Below are positions 36,133 to 45,341 of a stretch of DNA of 64,000 nt, piece by piece. This stretch comes from Niallia nealsonii (GTDB lineage Bacteria; Bacillota; Bacilli; Bacillales; Cytobacillaceae): the NCBI RefSeq assembly GCF_002835805.1, contig NZ_PISE01000040.1:24568-88567 (forward strand), written 5' to 3'. How positions within the stretch are numbered: the first letter of the stretch is position 1; each line of letters starts with the position of its first letter. Below the pieces are notes generated by a model. The model made no database searches, was not told the origin of the DNA, and worked only from the letters and a program-made list of their open reading frames with translations. The translations under genes were made by a program, and so were the position numbers.

Positions 36133-37158
36133 ATGGTGAAGGATGACCGTTATTCCCGGCAAGTTTTATTTTCTCCTATCGGCAAAAAGGGGCAAGAGCT
36201 GCTAGAGAAAAAGCATGTATTGCTAATTGGCGCCGGAGCATTAGGGTCTAGTGTAGGGGAAATGCTTGTCCGGTCAGGAATTGGAAAACTGACAATAATT
36301 GATCGAGACTATATTGAAATAAGCAATTTACAAAGGCAGACACTATATACAGAGGCTGATGTAGAACAAAAAATGCCCAAAGCTGTTGCAGCCAAAAAGC
36401 ATCTTTATGCTATTAACTCTTTGTGCAAAGTAGAAGGCATTGTTGGAGAAGCTACTATTGAACTCCTTGAGGGACTTATGGATCAGGTAGACCTTGTAAT
36501 GGATGCTACAGATAATTTTGAAACAAGAATGATCTTAAATGATTTGACTCAAAAATATAATAAGCCATGGATTTATGGAGCCTGTGTTGGCAGCGTTGGG
36601 ATGAGTTACACTATTATCCCGGACGTCACTCCATGTCTGCATTGTTTGCTGCAAAGGATTCCATTGCAAGGAATGACCTGTGATACAGCAGGGATTATCT
36701 CTCCAGCTGTGCAGATGGTAGTGACGCATCAAGTGGTGGAGGCAATGAAGCTTTTAGTAGAAGACCATGATGCCTTGAGAGGAACTTTTTTAAGCTTTGA
36801 TTTATGGAATAATCAGTATCAGTCCATAAAAGTGGACCGTATAAAAACATCAACTTGTACATCATGCGGTATCGAAAGAACTTATCCTTTTTTAGACAAA
36901 AAAAATCATACAAAAACAGCTATTCTTTGTGGAAGGGATACTGTGCAGATACGCCCTTCTAAAGAAAAACAGCTAAACTTGCAAACAGTGGCAGCAAGTC
37001 TTAAAAATAATGGCTATGAAGTGAAAGCAAATCCTTTTTTAGTTGCTGTGCAAATGGAACATACAAGGATGGTAATATTTAAAGATGGAAGGGCACTTAT
37101 TCATCATACAAAAGATACCGTCTATGCTAAATCACTGTATGATAAACTTTTAGGTTAG
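36133..37158 (+). CDS. moeB: MoaD-activating adenylyltransferase MoeB
   Basis: 341 residues. An E1-like ATP-binding loop GAGALGS (33-39), the DRDYIEISNLQRQ arginine-finger segment, catalytic Cys in MTCDTAGI, and zinc-binding CLHC and CTSC pairs. The extra C-terminal 90 residues are normal for Bacillus MoeB (about 339). They show no clear rhodanese active-site loop, so the sulfur donor must be another protein. It adenylates the C-terminal glycine of MoaD. Start is ATG after AAAGGAG, 28 bases past moaD. Confidence 0.9.
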   Translation: MVKDDRYSRQVLFSPIGKKGQELLEKKHVLLIGAGALGSSVGEMLVRSGIGKLTIIDRDYIEISNLQRQTLYTEADVEQKMPKAVAAKKHLYAINSLCKVEGIVGEATIELLEGLMDQVDLVMDATDNFETRMILNDLTQKYNKPWIYGACVGSVGMSYTIIPDVTPCLHCLLQRIPLQGMTCDTAGIISPAVQMVVTHQVVEAMKLLVEDHDALRGTFLSFDLWNNQYQSIKVDRIKTSTCTSCGIERTYPFLDKKNHTKTAILCGRDTVQIRPSKEKQLNLQTVAASLKNNGYEVKANPFLVAVQMEHTRMVIFKDGRALIHHTKDTVYAKSLYDKLLG

Positions 37159-37177
37159 TATAGACAAGACAAATAGA

Positions 37178-37237
37178 TTGCTCTAAATGGGATTTATGTC
37201 TAGTAGGAAAAAGGACATAAATATCCGTTTAGAGCAA
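37178..37237. terminator. Long hairpin after moeB
   Basis: Arms of about 23 bases (TTGCTCTAAATGGG... and ...CCGTTTAGAGCAA) pair with only a few mismatches around a 12-base loop. No T run follows on either side, so factor-independent termination is uncertain; it could also be a stable RNA end or a small mobile relic. Confidence 0.5.
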
Positions 37238-37306
37238 CCTGATTTAAACAATTATAGTGTGAAAAAGGTAGGTAAGTGAAATGATTGATCACAGAAAATA
37301 GCTAGA

Positions 37307-37630
37307 TTAATTAGTAGATCCAACAATGACAAGCTTGCCGGTATCTAAAACTTCTTCGTATTGTTCTGCTTCCATTTCCGTTAAGCCAACAGATTGCATT
37401 TTAGAACGAAGCTCATCTCCTCTTTTTCGGAAAACATTGCTTAAAGAATCAAGAAGACCTTGTTCTTTCATGCTAACTTCTGCGGTTTCTGTTGCTGCAG
37501 TTAAATCCTCTGAACGATCTTTATCATGAGCAAAAATATAAATATTTTCTTTCTCATATCCTTGGTTTTCTAATCCTCTAATAACATTATCTGCTTGTAC
37601 TCCATTTTCTACTACTTCTACTTTATACAT
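37307..37630 (-). CDS. General stress protein, YflT/heat-induced domain
   Basis: 107 residues of the YflT family: MYKVEVVENGVQADNVIRGLENQGYEKENIYIFAHDKD at the N terminus, then a helical charged part. It is small, soluble and acidic. Family members in B. subtilis belong to the sigma-B stress regulon. A fitting promoter lies upstream at 37686-37710. Molecular function unknown. It is a single gene with AAAGGAGG before ATG. Confidence 0.85.
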   Translation of the reverse strand: MYKVEVVENGVQADNVIRGLENQGYEKENIYIFAHDKDRSEDLTAATETAEVSMKEQGLLDSLSNVFRKRGDELRSKMQSVGLTEMEAEQYEEVLDTGKLVIVGSTN

Positions 37631-37685
37631 ATTGTTTTCCTCCTTTAATTCTATTAATCTATTTTTCTGATTGCATGTTTATTAT

Positions 37686-37710
37686 TTATCCGCTCTTATA
37701 AAAAATAAAC
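37686..37710 (-). promoter_or_regulatory. Probable sigma-B promoter of the YflT-family gene
   Basis: On the minus strand GTTTAT, 13 bases, GGATAA, compared with the sigma-B consensus GTTTAA-N13-15-GGGTAT. The start point would lie about 50 bases before the gene. The match is good but not perfect at -10. Confidence 0.5.
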
Positions 37711-37848
37711 ATTTTATAGATTGGTAAATTATTCTTAAATATAAAAAGTATTGTGAAAATCATGCTTTTTTGCTAAAACGAAGTATAGCAGTCAAAAGTT
37801 AATATTAGAAAAATAGAGGTAAAACCACCGTATTAAGGGAGAGAATTA

Positions 37849-38595
37849 ATGGTTAGCAAAAAGCAAAAAAAGGCTATAAACAAAGAGATAGATACATCTT
37901 GGAAAGAAACGGCGAGTGCTGCGACGGATTGGAAGGAAACAAAGGGATTGTCTTTTCCATCTATCTATTTAAAACATAATAAAAAAAGACAATTTAAATT
38001 ATTGTTTTTCCTATGTATTGTTATTATGGTGCTTTTAGCAGTGATTGTTGGGATTGGAAAGATGTCTTTTTCAGAAAAAGCAGCAATAAGAAAAAGCGGC
38101 TATCTAGAACAAATGAAAAATATATCTTCCCTTGCATCCTCACAGGCATTTGTAAAAGTGATAATGGAAAAAGAAGATAATGAAATATTCGGCAAAGAAA
38201 TTCAAGCAGATATACCAGGCACAAAAAGGAAAGTACTATTAGTGGTGCCTGGGGTTGTAACAGCTGGAGTTAATATAGACGATTTGACTGAGGATAAACT
38301 GAAATTAGATGAACAGAATAAACAAATAACAATTACATTGCCTCATGCCCAGCTTCTCCAGGAACCTTCTATTGATTTTGAAAAGGTAGAAACATATTCG
38401 GTATCTGGGATTTTTCGTGGAGAGGTCAACTGGAAGGAAGGTTATTCATTAGCAAATGAAGCAAAAGAAGAAATAAAAAAAGAAGCTATCGAACAAGGTA
38501 TATTAGCTAATGCCGAAAAAAGTGCCAAAAAAACAATCGAACAACTTTATGAAGAGTTAGGGTATGCTGTTACTGTACAATTTAGTCAAGAGTAA
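37849..38595 (+). CDS. DUF4230 domain-containing membrane-anchored protein
   Basis: 248 residues: a 48-residue charged cytoplasmic head, one membrane segment (about 50-71) and an outside domain of DUF4230 type from about residue 85 on (VPGVVTAGVNIDDL and VNWKEGYSLANEAKEEIKKEA). The C terminus carries an amphipathic helix. The family's function is unknown. It lies 17 bases before ung and in the same direction, so the two may share a transcript, though a functional link is not evident. Confidence 0.75.
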   Translation: MVSKKQKKAINKEIDTSWKETASAATDWKETKGLSFPSIYLKHNKKRQFKLLFFLCIVIMVLLAVIVGIGKMSFSEKAAIRKSGYLEQMKNISSLASSQAFVKVIMEKEDNEIFGKEIQADIPGTKRKVLLVVPGVVTAGVNIDDLTEDKLKLDEQNKQITITLPHAQLLQEPSIDFEKVETYSVSGIFRGEVNWKEGYSLANEAKEEIKKEAIEQGILANAEKSAKKTIEQLYEELGYAVTVQFSQE

Positions 38596-38612
38596 AGGGG
38601 CAATAAACTAAA

Positions 38613-39287
38613 ATGATCGATTTACAATTGCAAAATGATTGGACGGAATTGTTGGAGCAAGAAAAACAGAAGACTTATTTTCAAGAATTGGAACGATATC
38701 TGCAGAAAGAATATGAAGAGCAGTTGATTTATCCACAAAAAGAGGATATTTTTAATTGTTTGCGGTACACTTCCTTTAAAGATGTGAAAGTTGTGATATT
38801 GGGACAAGATCCCTACCATGGACCAAATCAAGCTCATGGACTAAGTTTTTCTGTTAAGCCAGGTGTGTCTATTCCTCCTTCTTTAAAAAATATTTATAAA
38901 GAATTAAACGAGGATATAGGATGTCCTATCCCAAGTAATGGCTATTTAAAGAATTGGGCAAAACAAGGAGTACTATTATTAAATACAGTAATGACAGTTA
39001 GAGCGAGTCTGGCTAATTCACACCGAGGAAAAGGGTGGGAAATATTTACAGACGGAATAATAAAAGAACTGAATAAGAGAGAAGAACCAGTGATTTTTGT
39101 ATTATGGGGCAAACCATCTCAAGAGAAAATACGCTTGATTGATTCGAATAAACACCAAATAATTATGTCTAGCCATCCATCGCCACTATCCGCCTATCGA
39201 GGCTTTTTTGGCAGCAAACCATTTTCTAAAATAAATGATATTTTAGATCGCTGGGGGAAGAAGGGAATAGATTGGTGCCAATTGTAA
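38613..39287 (+). CDS. ung: Uracil-DNA glycosylase
   Basis: 224 residues. Family-1 UDG motifs: GQDPYHG (64-70) with catalytic Asp66, the [10 protein letters not shown] block, and [14 protein letters not shown] with catalytic His near 188. It removes uracil from DNA to begin base-excision repair in the cytosol. Start ATG after GGGGC. Genes following on the same strand are the small cysteine protein, ywdI and ywdK, the usual neighbourhood in bacilli. Confidence 0.97.
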   Translation: MIDLQLQNDWTELLEQEKQKTYFQELERYLQKEYEEQLIYPQKEDIFNCLRYTSFKDVKVVILGQDPYHGPNQAHGLSFSVKPGVSIPPSLKNIYKELNEDIGCPIPSNGYLKNWAKQGVLLLNTVMTVRASLANSHRGKGWEIFTDGIIKELNKREEPVIFVLWGKPSQEKIRLIDSNKHQIIMSSHPSPLSAYRGFFGSKPFSKINDILDRWGKKGIDWCQL

Positions 39288-39433
39288 GAAAAGGATTGTT
39301 ACTTCTTGATGGCTGCATAGATGATTTTTAGAAAAAGTAATACTATAATAGAAGAATACGTAAATAAAGTAGCAGGCTTGTAATTAGTCTGCTTTTTTAC
39401 ATGGCTTTTGAATGGAAGTGGAAGGAAAAGAAG

Positions 39434-39601
39434 ATGAAGGAAGATAAAGTAGACTGTTATAAATGTAAGTTCTATTATGTTACATGGGACCGTAACTTTC
39501 CGAAGGGCTGTAGAGCATTTCAGTTTAAAGGAAGAACAATGCCTTCTATAGAAGTGAAAAAGGCATCTGGCCAAGAATGTTTAAGGTATATTACAAAATA
39601 A
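39434..39601 (+). CDS. Small cysteine-rich protein, possible zinc ribbon, unknown function
   Basis: 55 residues from ATG 39434 (GGAAGG eight bases upstream). Four cysteines, CYKC near the N terminus, GCRAF in the middle and ECLRY near the C terminus, could form one metal site. The remainder is basic and aromatic (KFYYVTWDRNFPKG). No family recalled. It sits between ung and ywdI on the same strand; a similar small protein may be conserved there in related bacilli, which needs a search. Confidence 0.65.
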   Translation: MKEDKVDCYKCKFYYVTWDRNFPKGCRAFQFKGRTMPSIEVKKASGQECLRYITK

Positions 39602-39639
39602 TGCAGTGTATCATTTAAAGGGAAAAGTAGGTGAAACTA

Positions 39640-39939
39640 ATGAATATTTCTGTTCAGCAACTTTTAATGAAAATGGAAGATCAAGTAAAAGAAGCAAAAG
39701 CAAGTGAATCAGATTCTCGCATTAGGGAACGAGTGCATGCAATTAAGTCATTATGCGAACTGATATTAGAACAAAAAGAGCAGCCGGAGCATAGAGTTGC
39801 TTATCAACAAATGGTTCCACAGGATGCACCAATCCAGCATGTTTCCTTTAGCCCTGCACAACAGCCGATTCAACAGCCAATTCAAACGCAAAAACTAAAT
39901 ACAGACGAAGGGAATGGCGACTCTTTATTCGATTTCTAA
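39640..39939 (+). CDS. ywdI: YwdI family protein (DUF5327)
   Basis: 99 residues from ATG 39640 (AGGTG six bases upstream). The N-terminal helical part MNISVQQLLMKMEDQVKEAK and RERVHAIKSLCELIL is the conserved YwdI region; the C-terminal half is glutamine- and proline-rich (repeated PIQQPIQ) and probably unstructured. Function unknown. It keeps the ung-ywdI-ywdK-gerQ order of B. subtilis. Confidence 0.8.
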   Translation: MNISVQQLLMKMEDQVKEAKASESDSRIRERVHAIKSLCELILEQKEQPEHRVAYQQMVPQDAPIQHVSFSPAQQPIQQPIQTQKLNTDEGNGDSLFDF

Positions 39940-40051
39940 GAGGAGCTGTTTTTTGGCAGTTTAGCATGCCAATAGGTGAATTTAGATAACTTTATTCCTT
40001 TTCTTTTAGAGGAGGTATCTTCAATAAGTCTTAAGATATGGGGAGGATATA

Positions 40052-40423
40052 ATGAAAATATTTATTATAATTGGTGCAGTCAATGCCTTTTTAGCGGTAG
40101 CATTGGGGGCATTTGGAGCACATGGTTTAGAAGGGAAAATAAGTGCAAAGTATTTAGAAATTTGGAAAACAGGTGTTACATATCAAATGTTTCACAGTAT
40201 GGGGATTCTAATCATTGGGGCATTGATGATGAAAATTCCTCAAAGTAGTTTACTAACTTGGTCAGGATGGCTGATGGTTGCAGGAATTATCTTATTTGCC
40301 GGAAGTTTGTATGTATTGGCTGTTACACAAATCAGTGTGTTAGGAGCCATTACTCCTTTAGGGGGAGTGGCATTTTTAACAGCATGGATTCTATTAATTA
40401 TCGCAGCAGTAAAATTTTTATAA
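40052..40423 (+). CDS. ywdK: DUF423 membrane protein YwdK
   Basis: 123 residues with four membrane segments. Family features are [11 protein letters not shown] near residue 20-32 and the [15 protein letters not shown] end. Function of DUF423 is unknown. ATG follows GGGGAGG. A shared terminator separates it from the convergent gerQ. Confidence 0.88.
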   Translation: MKIFIIIGAVNAFLAVALGAFGAHGLEGKISAKYLEIWKTGVTYQMFHSMGILIIGALMMKIPQSSLLTWSGWLMVAGIILFAGSLYVLAVTQISVLGAITPLGGVAFLTAWILLIIAAVKFL

Positions 40424-40435
40424 AAGTAGAGAATG

Positions 40436-40463
40436 AAAAGCTGGCAAATTTCGCCAGCTTTTT
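40436..40463. terminator. Bidirectional terminator between ywdK and gerQ
   Basis: AAAAGCTGGC and GCCAGCTTTTT around a seven-base loop, with T tracts on both strands. It ends just before the gerQ stop codon. Confidence 0.9.
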
Positions 40464-40464
40464 G

Positions 40465-40926
40465 TCATCTTGGAGGATAGGTAGAGAGATTTGGTGCCAT
40501 TCCATATGGGTATTCATATTCTATTTCTTCATCAAATGTGACGTAATCCAAGTATATCATTGGAAGCAAGTAGCGTACTCCTGATTGTGGATCGCTTAAA
40601 ATAAGATGGTCACGGCCAGCTGCCTCCACAACTCCTTTAAATATTTTCGCGTTCCATTCCCGATTGTTCTCAAATGTTGCATAAACGGTGGCGAGTTTTC
40701 CTTTATTTAAACGCAATATATTTTCGATATAGGACGCTTCAATAGGAAGCTGCCCAGGCAAAGCTTGTGAGACTTGAGGTTGTTGAGCTGGCTGGGGTGG
40801 AACTTGCGTTTGTGGCGGAATATATTGCTGTGTGCCGTACGCCGGCGTCTGACCAGGTGTAGCTCCATAACCTTGTGGATAGCCGTAAGTTCGATACTCA
40901 GGATTTTGATTGTAATTCTGACTCAT
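40465..40926 (-). CDS. gerQ: Spore coat protein GerQ
   Basis: 153 residues from ATG 40926 (GGAGGG six bases upstream). The N-terminal 65 residues are rich in Gln, Pro, Tyr and Gly (YNQNPEYRTYGYPQGYG), as in a coat protein cross-linked by transglutaminase. The C-terminal domain (EASYIENILRLNKGKLATVYATF to YLLPMIYLDYVTFDEEIEYEYPYG) is the conserved GerQ part. In B. subtilis GerQ is needed to localise the cortex-lytic enzyme CwlJ for germination and is cross-linked by Tgl. Expression is expected in the mother cell during sporulation. Confidence 0.93.
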   Translation of the reverse strand: MSQNYNQNPEYRTYGYPQGYGATPGQTPAYGTQQYIPPQTQVPPQPAQQPQVSQALPGQLPIEASYIENILRLNKGKLATVYATFENNREWNAKIFKGVVEAAGRDHLILSDPQSGVRYLLPMIYLDYVTFDEEIEYEYPYGMAPNLSTYPPR

Positions 40927-41130
40927 TTTCATCCCTCCATTTAATCCGAAAAGAAGTTGAATTCTTCCATATGCTTATGTTTAAAAGTGTGTTTTAGTGG
41001 GAGACCATCTAGTTTATGAAGCTTTCCCCCATTATTTCTTTTTTTATAAACTCACTAGTTCATCCTATGATTCGCTTTAATAACTTATGCGTAAGATTTG
41101 CTGAAAAATCTAATAAGGAATCAACAAAAT

Positions 41131-41178
41131 AAAAAGGATAACTTTAAAGGAAAAGATCCTTTTTAAGTTATCCTTTTT
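41131..41178 (-). terminator. hemQ terminator
   Basis: A strong hairpin with arms AAAAAGGATAACTT and AAGTTATCCTTTTT; the minus strand ends in a T tract after the stem. It lies 12 bases beyond the hemQ stop. Confidence 0.88.
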
Positions 41179-41189
41179 AATAAAATGTC

Positions 41190-41942
41190 TTAATTTACAT
41201 GTAAAAATGATGAAATAGAATCTGTTTTTAGGATATTTCCAACAAAAAATGATCCGAACTCACCATATCTGGCACTAACCTCATCAAAACGCATTTCGTA
41301 TACTAGCTTTTTGAATTGAAGAACATCTTCTGAAAATAAGGTAACGCCCCATTCATAATCATCAAAACCAACAGATCCAGTAATAATTTGTTTTACTTTT
41401 CCAGCATACTGGCGGCCGATCATGCCATGGCTATACATAAGTTTTTTGCGATCTTCCATTGGAAGCATATACCAGTTGTCGTTTCCTTGGCGGCGTTTAT
41501 CCATCGGATAGAAGCAAGCGTATTTTGCCTGTGGAAGAATAGGATACAACCTTGCTTTAATATGCGGGTTTTCATAGGGATCTTCATCAGAACCTGCTGG
41601 CAAATAGTTGCTTAATTCTACTACGGATACGTAAGAATGTGCAGGTATTGTAAATTCCGCCAATTTTGTTTTGTTAAACTCTGTTTCAATCTCATTTAAT
41701 TCTTCCATGGTTGGTCGAAGAATCATCATCATAAAGTCTGCTTTTTGACCAACAATTGTATATAATGCATGGCTGCCCTTATTTTCATTTTGGACACTAT
41801 TCCATTTTTCTAATAGTCCAAGAAATTCATGGATAGCAGCTTGTCTATCCTCGCTTGATAGCATTTTCCAAGTAATCCAATCTATTGTGCGGAAATCATG
41901 CAGGCAATACCAACCATCTAATGTTTTTGCTGCTTCGCTCAT
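41190..41942 (-). CDS. hemQ: Coproheme decarboxylase HemQ (chlorite-dismutase-like)
   Basis: 250 residues from ATG 41942 (GGAG seven bases upstream; the longer in-frame start is not supported). Conserved residues are Tyr145 (YACFYP), Lys149 and haem ligand His172 ([10 protein letters not shown]), matching the numbering in Staphylococcus and Bacillus HemQ. It makes haem b from coproheme in the last step of the Gram-positive coproporphyrin pathway, using peroxide. It lies divergent from pta and alone on its transcript. In B. subtilis it is ywfI, in the same position relative to pta. Confidence 0.95.
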   Translation of the reverse strand: MSEAAKTLDGWYCLHDFRTIDWITWKMLSSEDRQAAIHEFLGLLEKWNSVQNENKGSHALYTIVGQKADFMMMILRPTMEELNEIETEFNKTKLAEFTIPAHSYVSVVELSNYLPAGSDEDPYENPHIKARLYPILPQAKYACFYPMDKRRQGNDNWYMLPMEDRKKLMYSHGMIGRQYAGKVKQIITGSVGFDDYEWGVTLFSEDVLQFKKLVYEMRFDEVSARYGEFGSFFVGNILKTDSISSFLHVN

Positions 41943-42203
41943 TCTATCACTCCTAAATCTTAGCTTAAACATATAAACTTACTATAGCATAGTTTTTCCA
42001 TAATCCGATGGAATAACACTCATAGAAAATGTGAACAAATTTTGAACAAAAGAAAGGGAAAGAATAAAAAGAATAAAATGGGGTAAATTAAATCAGATAA
42101 TTTAAAATAATAAAGGATTTCATAAATATGATGGTAACTCCTTGAAATTTTACTAGGTAAGAGTATCCTATAATATGTAGAGAAAAAGGAGGAGTAAAAA
42201 GTT

Positions 42204-43181
42204 ATGAGTGATTTATTTACAGGGTTAAAGGAAAAAGTGACTGGTCAAAATGTAAGAATAGTATTTCCGGAAGGTTTAGATGAAAGAATTTTAAAAGCAG
42301 CTGCTCGATTAGCAGAAGAAAATGTATTAACGCCTATTCTGATTGGAGATATTGAAGAAATTCAAGCAAAAGCTCAAAATCTAGGCGTTTCTTTAGAAAA
42401 AGCGGCTATTTATGATCCAAAAAAATATGCACAATTTGATGCTCTTGTAGCTTCTTTTGTAGAAAGACGCAAAGGAAAAGTAACAGAAGAAGATGCTAGA
42501 AAAATTCTTCTTGATGAAAATTACTTTGGAACAATGCTTGTATATGCAAATGAAGCAGAAGGTTTAGTAAGTGGAGCTATTCATTCTACAGCTGATACAG
42601 TTAGACCAGCATTGCAAATTATTAAAACAAAACAAGGTGTTAAGAAAACATCTGGTGTATTTATTATGGTTCGTGAAGAAGAAAAATATGTTTTTGCAGA
42701 TTGTGCAATTAATATCTCTCCAGATAGTCAAGATCTTGCAGAGATCGCTGTAGAAAGTGCAAAAACAGCAAAAATGTTTGATGTAGACCCTCGTGTAGCG
42801 TTGTTAAGCTTCTCTACAAAAGGTTCAGCAAAATCTCCTGAAACGGAAAAAGTAGAAGCAGCGCTTGCTGAAGCAAAATTAAGAGATCCTCTTTTAGTAA
42901 TTGATGGAGAATTCCAATTTGATGCTGCATTTGTTCCATCTGTAGCAAAACAAAAAGCTCCTGATTCTCCGCTGCAAGGTGATGCAAATGTATTTGTATT
43001 CCCAAGCCTAGAAGCTGGAAATATCGGCTATAAAATTGCACAAAGACTTGGTAATTTTGAAGCAGTTGGCCCAATTCTTCAAGGATTAAATCGTCCAGTA
43101 AATGATCTTTCTCGTGGATGCAATGAGGAAGATGTTTATAAATTAGCATTAATTACTGCAGCACAAAGCTTAAACAATTAA
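42204..43181 (+). CDS. pta: Phosphate acetyltransferase
   Basis: 325 residues, the short single-domain Pta of Gram-positive bacteria. It has FPEGLDERILKAAARL at the N terminus, VSGAIHSTADTVRPALQI and SFSTKGSAKSPETEKV near the middle, and FVFPSLEAGNIGYKIAQRLG near the C terminus. It converts acetyl-CoA and phosphate to acetyl phosphate and CoA, feeding acetate overflow. Strong GGAGGAG site. I did not find a good catabolite-response element upstream, in contrast to the known CcpA activation in B. subtilis. Confidence 0.96.
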   Translation: MSDLFTGLKEKVTGQNVRIVFPEGLDERILKAAARLAEENVLTPILIGDIEEIQAKAQNLGVSLEKAAIYDPKKYAQFDALVASFVERRKGKVTEEDARKILLDENYFGTMLVYANEAEGLVSGAIHSTADTVRPALQIIKTKQGVKKTSGVFIMVREEEKYVFADCAINISPDSQDLAEIAVESAKTAKMFDVDPRVALLSFSTKGSAKSPETEKVEAALAEAKLRDPLLVIDGEFQFDAAFVPSVAKQKAPDSPLQGDANVFVFPSLEAGNIGYKIAQRLGNFEAVGPILQGLNRPVNDLSRGCNEEDVYKLALITAAQSLNN

Positions 43182-43191
43182 GAGCTACATA

Positions 43192-43228
43192 AAATAGCCT
43201 GCTAGCCCCCGCGGTTAGCGGGCTATTT
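43192..43228 (+). terminator. pta terminator
   Basis: GC-rich hairpin with arms AAATAGCC and GGGCTATTT, an inner GCTA/TAGC pairing, then CTTTGCTTTT. Confidence 0.8.
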
Positions 43229-43300
43229 CTTTGCTTTTACTAACTGGAATTTTTTCGATATAATTATGTATTATTTGTTTCTTTAAAAGGAGCTAGATTT

Positions 43301-44143
43301 ATGATAGGTAATCATAGTTTACTGCATCAAGATAAATGGAGAATTATTGACCAGTCTGGAACAGGGTTGCATGTATCTGCCCTTTATTCATTTGGCATGG
43401 ATGATACTTTATGTGCTTTAGTTGGAGGAGGCAGTGCTCCTGCAACGGTTCGTACATGGGTGCATGACAAAACAATTGTATTGGGAATTCAAGATACAAG
43501 GTTGCCTCATTTAGAAGAGGCGCTGGAGTTTTTGCGAAATCAAGGTTATCGCACAATTGTCCGGAATTCTGGAGGGCTTGCGGTAGTGTTAGATAAAGAT
43601 GTGCTGAATATTTCTTTAATCTTGCCTGAACGAGAAAAAGGAATCGATATAAATAGCGGATATGATACGATGTGGGAATTAATAAGGATAATGTTTGCAG
43701 ATTATAGCGAAACGATTGAAGCAAAAGAAATTATTGGCTCTTATTGCCCTGGAAGCTATGACTTAAGTATAAACGGAAGAAAATTTGCTGGTATATCCCA
43801 ACGGCGCATTCGAGGCGGAGTAGCAGTGCAAATCTATCTTTGTGTAAATGGAAGCGGACAGAAGCGGGGAGAAGTAATTCAGCAATTCTACAAAATAGGT
43901 GTTGGAGGAGAACAAACCAAGTTTGCTTATCCAGTTATTCAGCCGGAAGTAATGGCATCTTTGTCAGAATTGTTGAACCTAGAATTGACAGTAGAGCAAA
44001 TAATGACTAGATTGCTATATGCAATCAAAAACCACGCTGATTATTTGTATGCAGAACCTCTTCAAGGAGAAGAATTGACATTATTTGAAGCTTATTATCA
44101 ACGAGTAACAGAAAGAAATGGAAAAATTTTAAATCTTATTTAA
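43301..44143 (+). CDS. lipL: Octanoyl-[GcvH]:protein N-octanoyltransferase LipL
   Basis: 280 residues of the biotin/lipoate-ligase fold without the adenylation loop. Catalytic Cys149 lies in GSYCPGSYDLSINGRKFAGISQRR, with the substrate-holding Lys161, matching LipL of B. subtilis (Cys150, Lys162). It transfers the octanoyl group from GcvH to the E2 subunits of lipoyl enzymes, an amidotransfer step needed for their lipoylation. Single gene after pta. Start ATG after AAAAGGAG. Confidence 0.93.
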   Translation: MIGNHSLLHQDKWRIIDQSGTGLHVSALYSFGMDDTLCALVGGGSAPATVRTWVHDKTIVLGIQDTRLPHLEEALEFLRNQGYRTIVRNSGGLAVVLDKDVLNISLILPEREKGIDINSGYDTMWELIRIMFADYSETIEAKEIIGSYCPGSYDLSINGRKFAGISQRRIRGGVAVQIYLCVNGSGQKRGEVIQQFYKIGVGGEQTKFAYPVIQPEVMASLSELLNLELTVEQIMTRLLYAIKNHADYLYAEPLQGEELTLFEAYYQRVTERNGKILNLI

Positions 44144-44150
44144 TAAGCAA

Positions 44151-44215
44151 AAAGAGGACATTTCCTATTCAGTAATCATGTAAATGACAATACTGTGCAG
44201 GTAATGGTCCTCTTT
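44151..44215. terminator. Long imperfect hairpin after lipL
   Basis: AAAGAGGACATT pairs with AATGGTCCTCTTT, with a further CAGTA/TACTG stem inside. It begins eight bases after the lipL stop and lacks a strong T run on the plus side. Confidence 0.55.
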
Positions 44216-44304
44216 AATAAAAGCTAATACGATTTATGCTACTCATTTTTAGATGAAGAAAACCAAACCGGTGGGATAAGGGTTTCTATTTATTTACTAG
44301 AGTG

Positions 44305-45096
44305 TTATTCTGCTACCTTTTCTAAATTACCATTTCTATCCATTTTGAATTTTGTTGCAGGCCGTTCCTCTTCTTCTAATAATACAATTTTTCTTGCTCT
44401 ATTCATTATTTTCATCAATGTTTCATAATCTTCTTGAATGATTTCTGAGTTGTTTTCCATCTTATTTAATTTTTCTTCTAATTCCTTATTGCGGCTTTTT
44501 ATCGTGGCAAGCTCTCTTTTTAATCTTTCATTCTCACTTTTTAAAATATCTACTTGTATTTGCGAATTTTTAAAGTTCTGCAAATAAGAAAGAACTGTAT
44601 CGAAGTCTAAATTTGCTGAACTGTAAGAAATGCTAGAATTTGCTTGTACGATCGGTCTTTCTTCCTCAGATAAGGCTTGTTGATAGCTTGATATAACATC
44701 TTCTGTTAAGCTGCTGGTAATACTTTCTCCTAATATATCCATTGAGTCATTTTCTATCGATCCCAATTCCGTCATGGAGGCAGCAGTTAATGCTTCTAGT
44801 TCATCTACTGTAGGCACTGGCGGTGAATAAAGCAATTTCTTTTTTCCACCTTGGTCTTTTCCTAAAATGCGCTGGCGTTGTTTTCGCTGTTTTTTTGCTA
44901 ACTGCAATGCCTTTTCATATTGATGGCGTACAACCGCATTCCATCTAAAACCACAAGCTGCCGAAGTTCGGTTTAATTTGTCTCCTACTTCTTCAAATGC
45001 GTTTAATTGAGTACTTCCTTCCCGAACGTGGCGTAAAACTGTTTCAGCTAACAACAGATCATCTTCTTCTGACCAAGCATCTTGGCGTAATTTCAT
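44305..45096 (-). CDS. rsfA: Prespore-specific regulator RsfA
   Basis: 263 residues from ATG 45096 (GGGAG nine bases upstream). A Myb/SANT-like DNA-binding domain (1-60: LRQDAWSEEDDLLLAETVLRHVREGSTQLNAFEEVGDKLNRTSAACGFRW) is followed by a basic linker and an acidic middle. A long coiled coil runs from about 180 to 245. RsfA adjusts transcription of some sigma-F genes in the forespore of B. subtilis. Upstream, at 45142-45170, is a sequence like a sigma-F promoter. Confidence 0.92.
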   Translation of the reverse strand: MKLRQDAWSEEDDLLLAETVLRHVREGSTQLNAFEEVGDKLNRTSAACGFRWNAVVRHQYEKALQLAKKQRKQRQRILGKDQGGKKKLLYSPPVPTVDELEALTAASMTELGSIENDSMDILGESITSSLTEDVISSYQQALSEEERPIVQANSSISYSSANLDFDTVLSYLQNFKNSQIQVDILKSENERLKRELATIKSRNKELEEKLNKMENNSEIIQEDYETLMKIMNRARKIVLLEEEERPATKFKMDRNGNLEKVAE

Positions 45097-45141
45097 TTCA
45101 CTCAACTCCCGAATATAACAATATAATAATATTTCTAGTAA

Positions 45142-45170
45142 CATCTTTTCCAAACTTTGATTATTTATAC
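45142..45170 (-). promoter_or_regulatory. Possible sigma-F promoter of rsfA
   Basis: On the minus strand GTATA, 14 bases, then GGAAAAGATG, compared with the sigma-F pattern GYATA-N15-GGNNANANTR. Six of seven fixed -10 bases fit; spacing is one base short. It agrees with known sigma-F/sigma-G expression of rsfA. Confidence 0.4.
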
Positions 45171-45341
45171 AGGAAATTGAAAGGATAGTAGATTTTTTTA
45201 AAATTACATGGGGAAAATGGTGAAAAAGAGGGGATTGGAGAGAGGAGATAAGGATGTCTGACTAGCCATTGAAACTCTTTAAATAGTACTTTCTTCTTTT
45301 ATTTTTAAAGAAATGAAGAGTCAGATATGATGTTTATCGCG

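Noticed and set aside
40935..41130. Possible regulatory RNA between hemQ and gerQ
   Set aside because: Only A+T-rich DNA was seen apart from the hemQ terminator; no stable conserved fold recognised.
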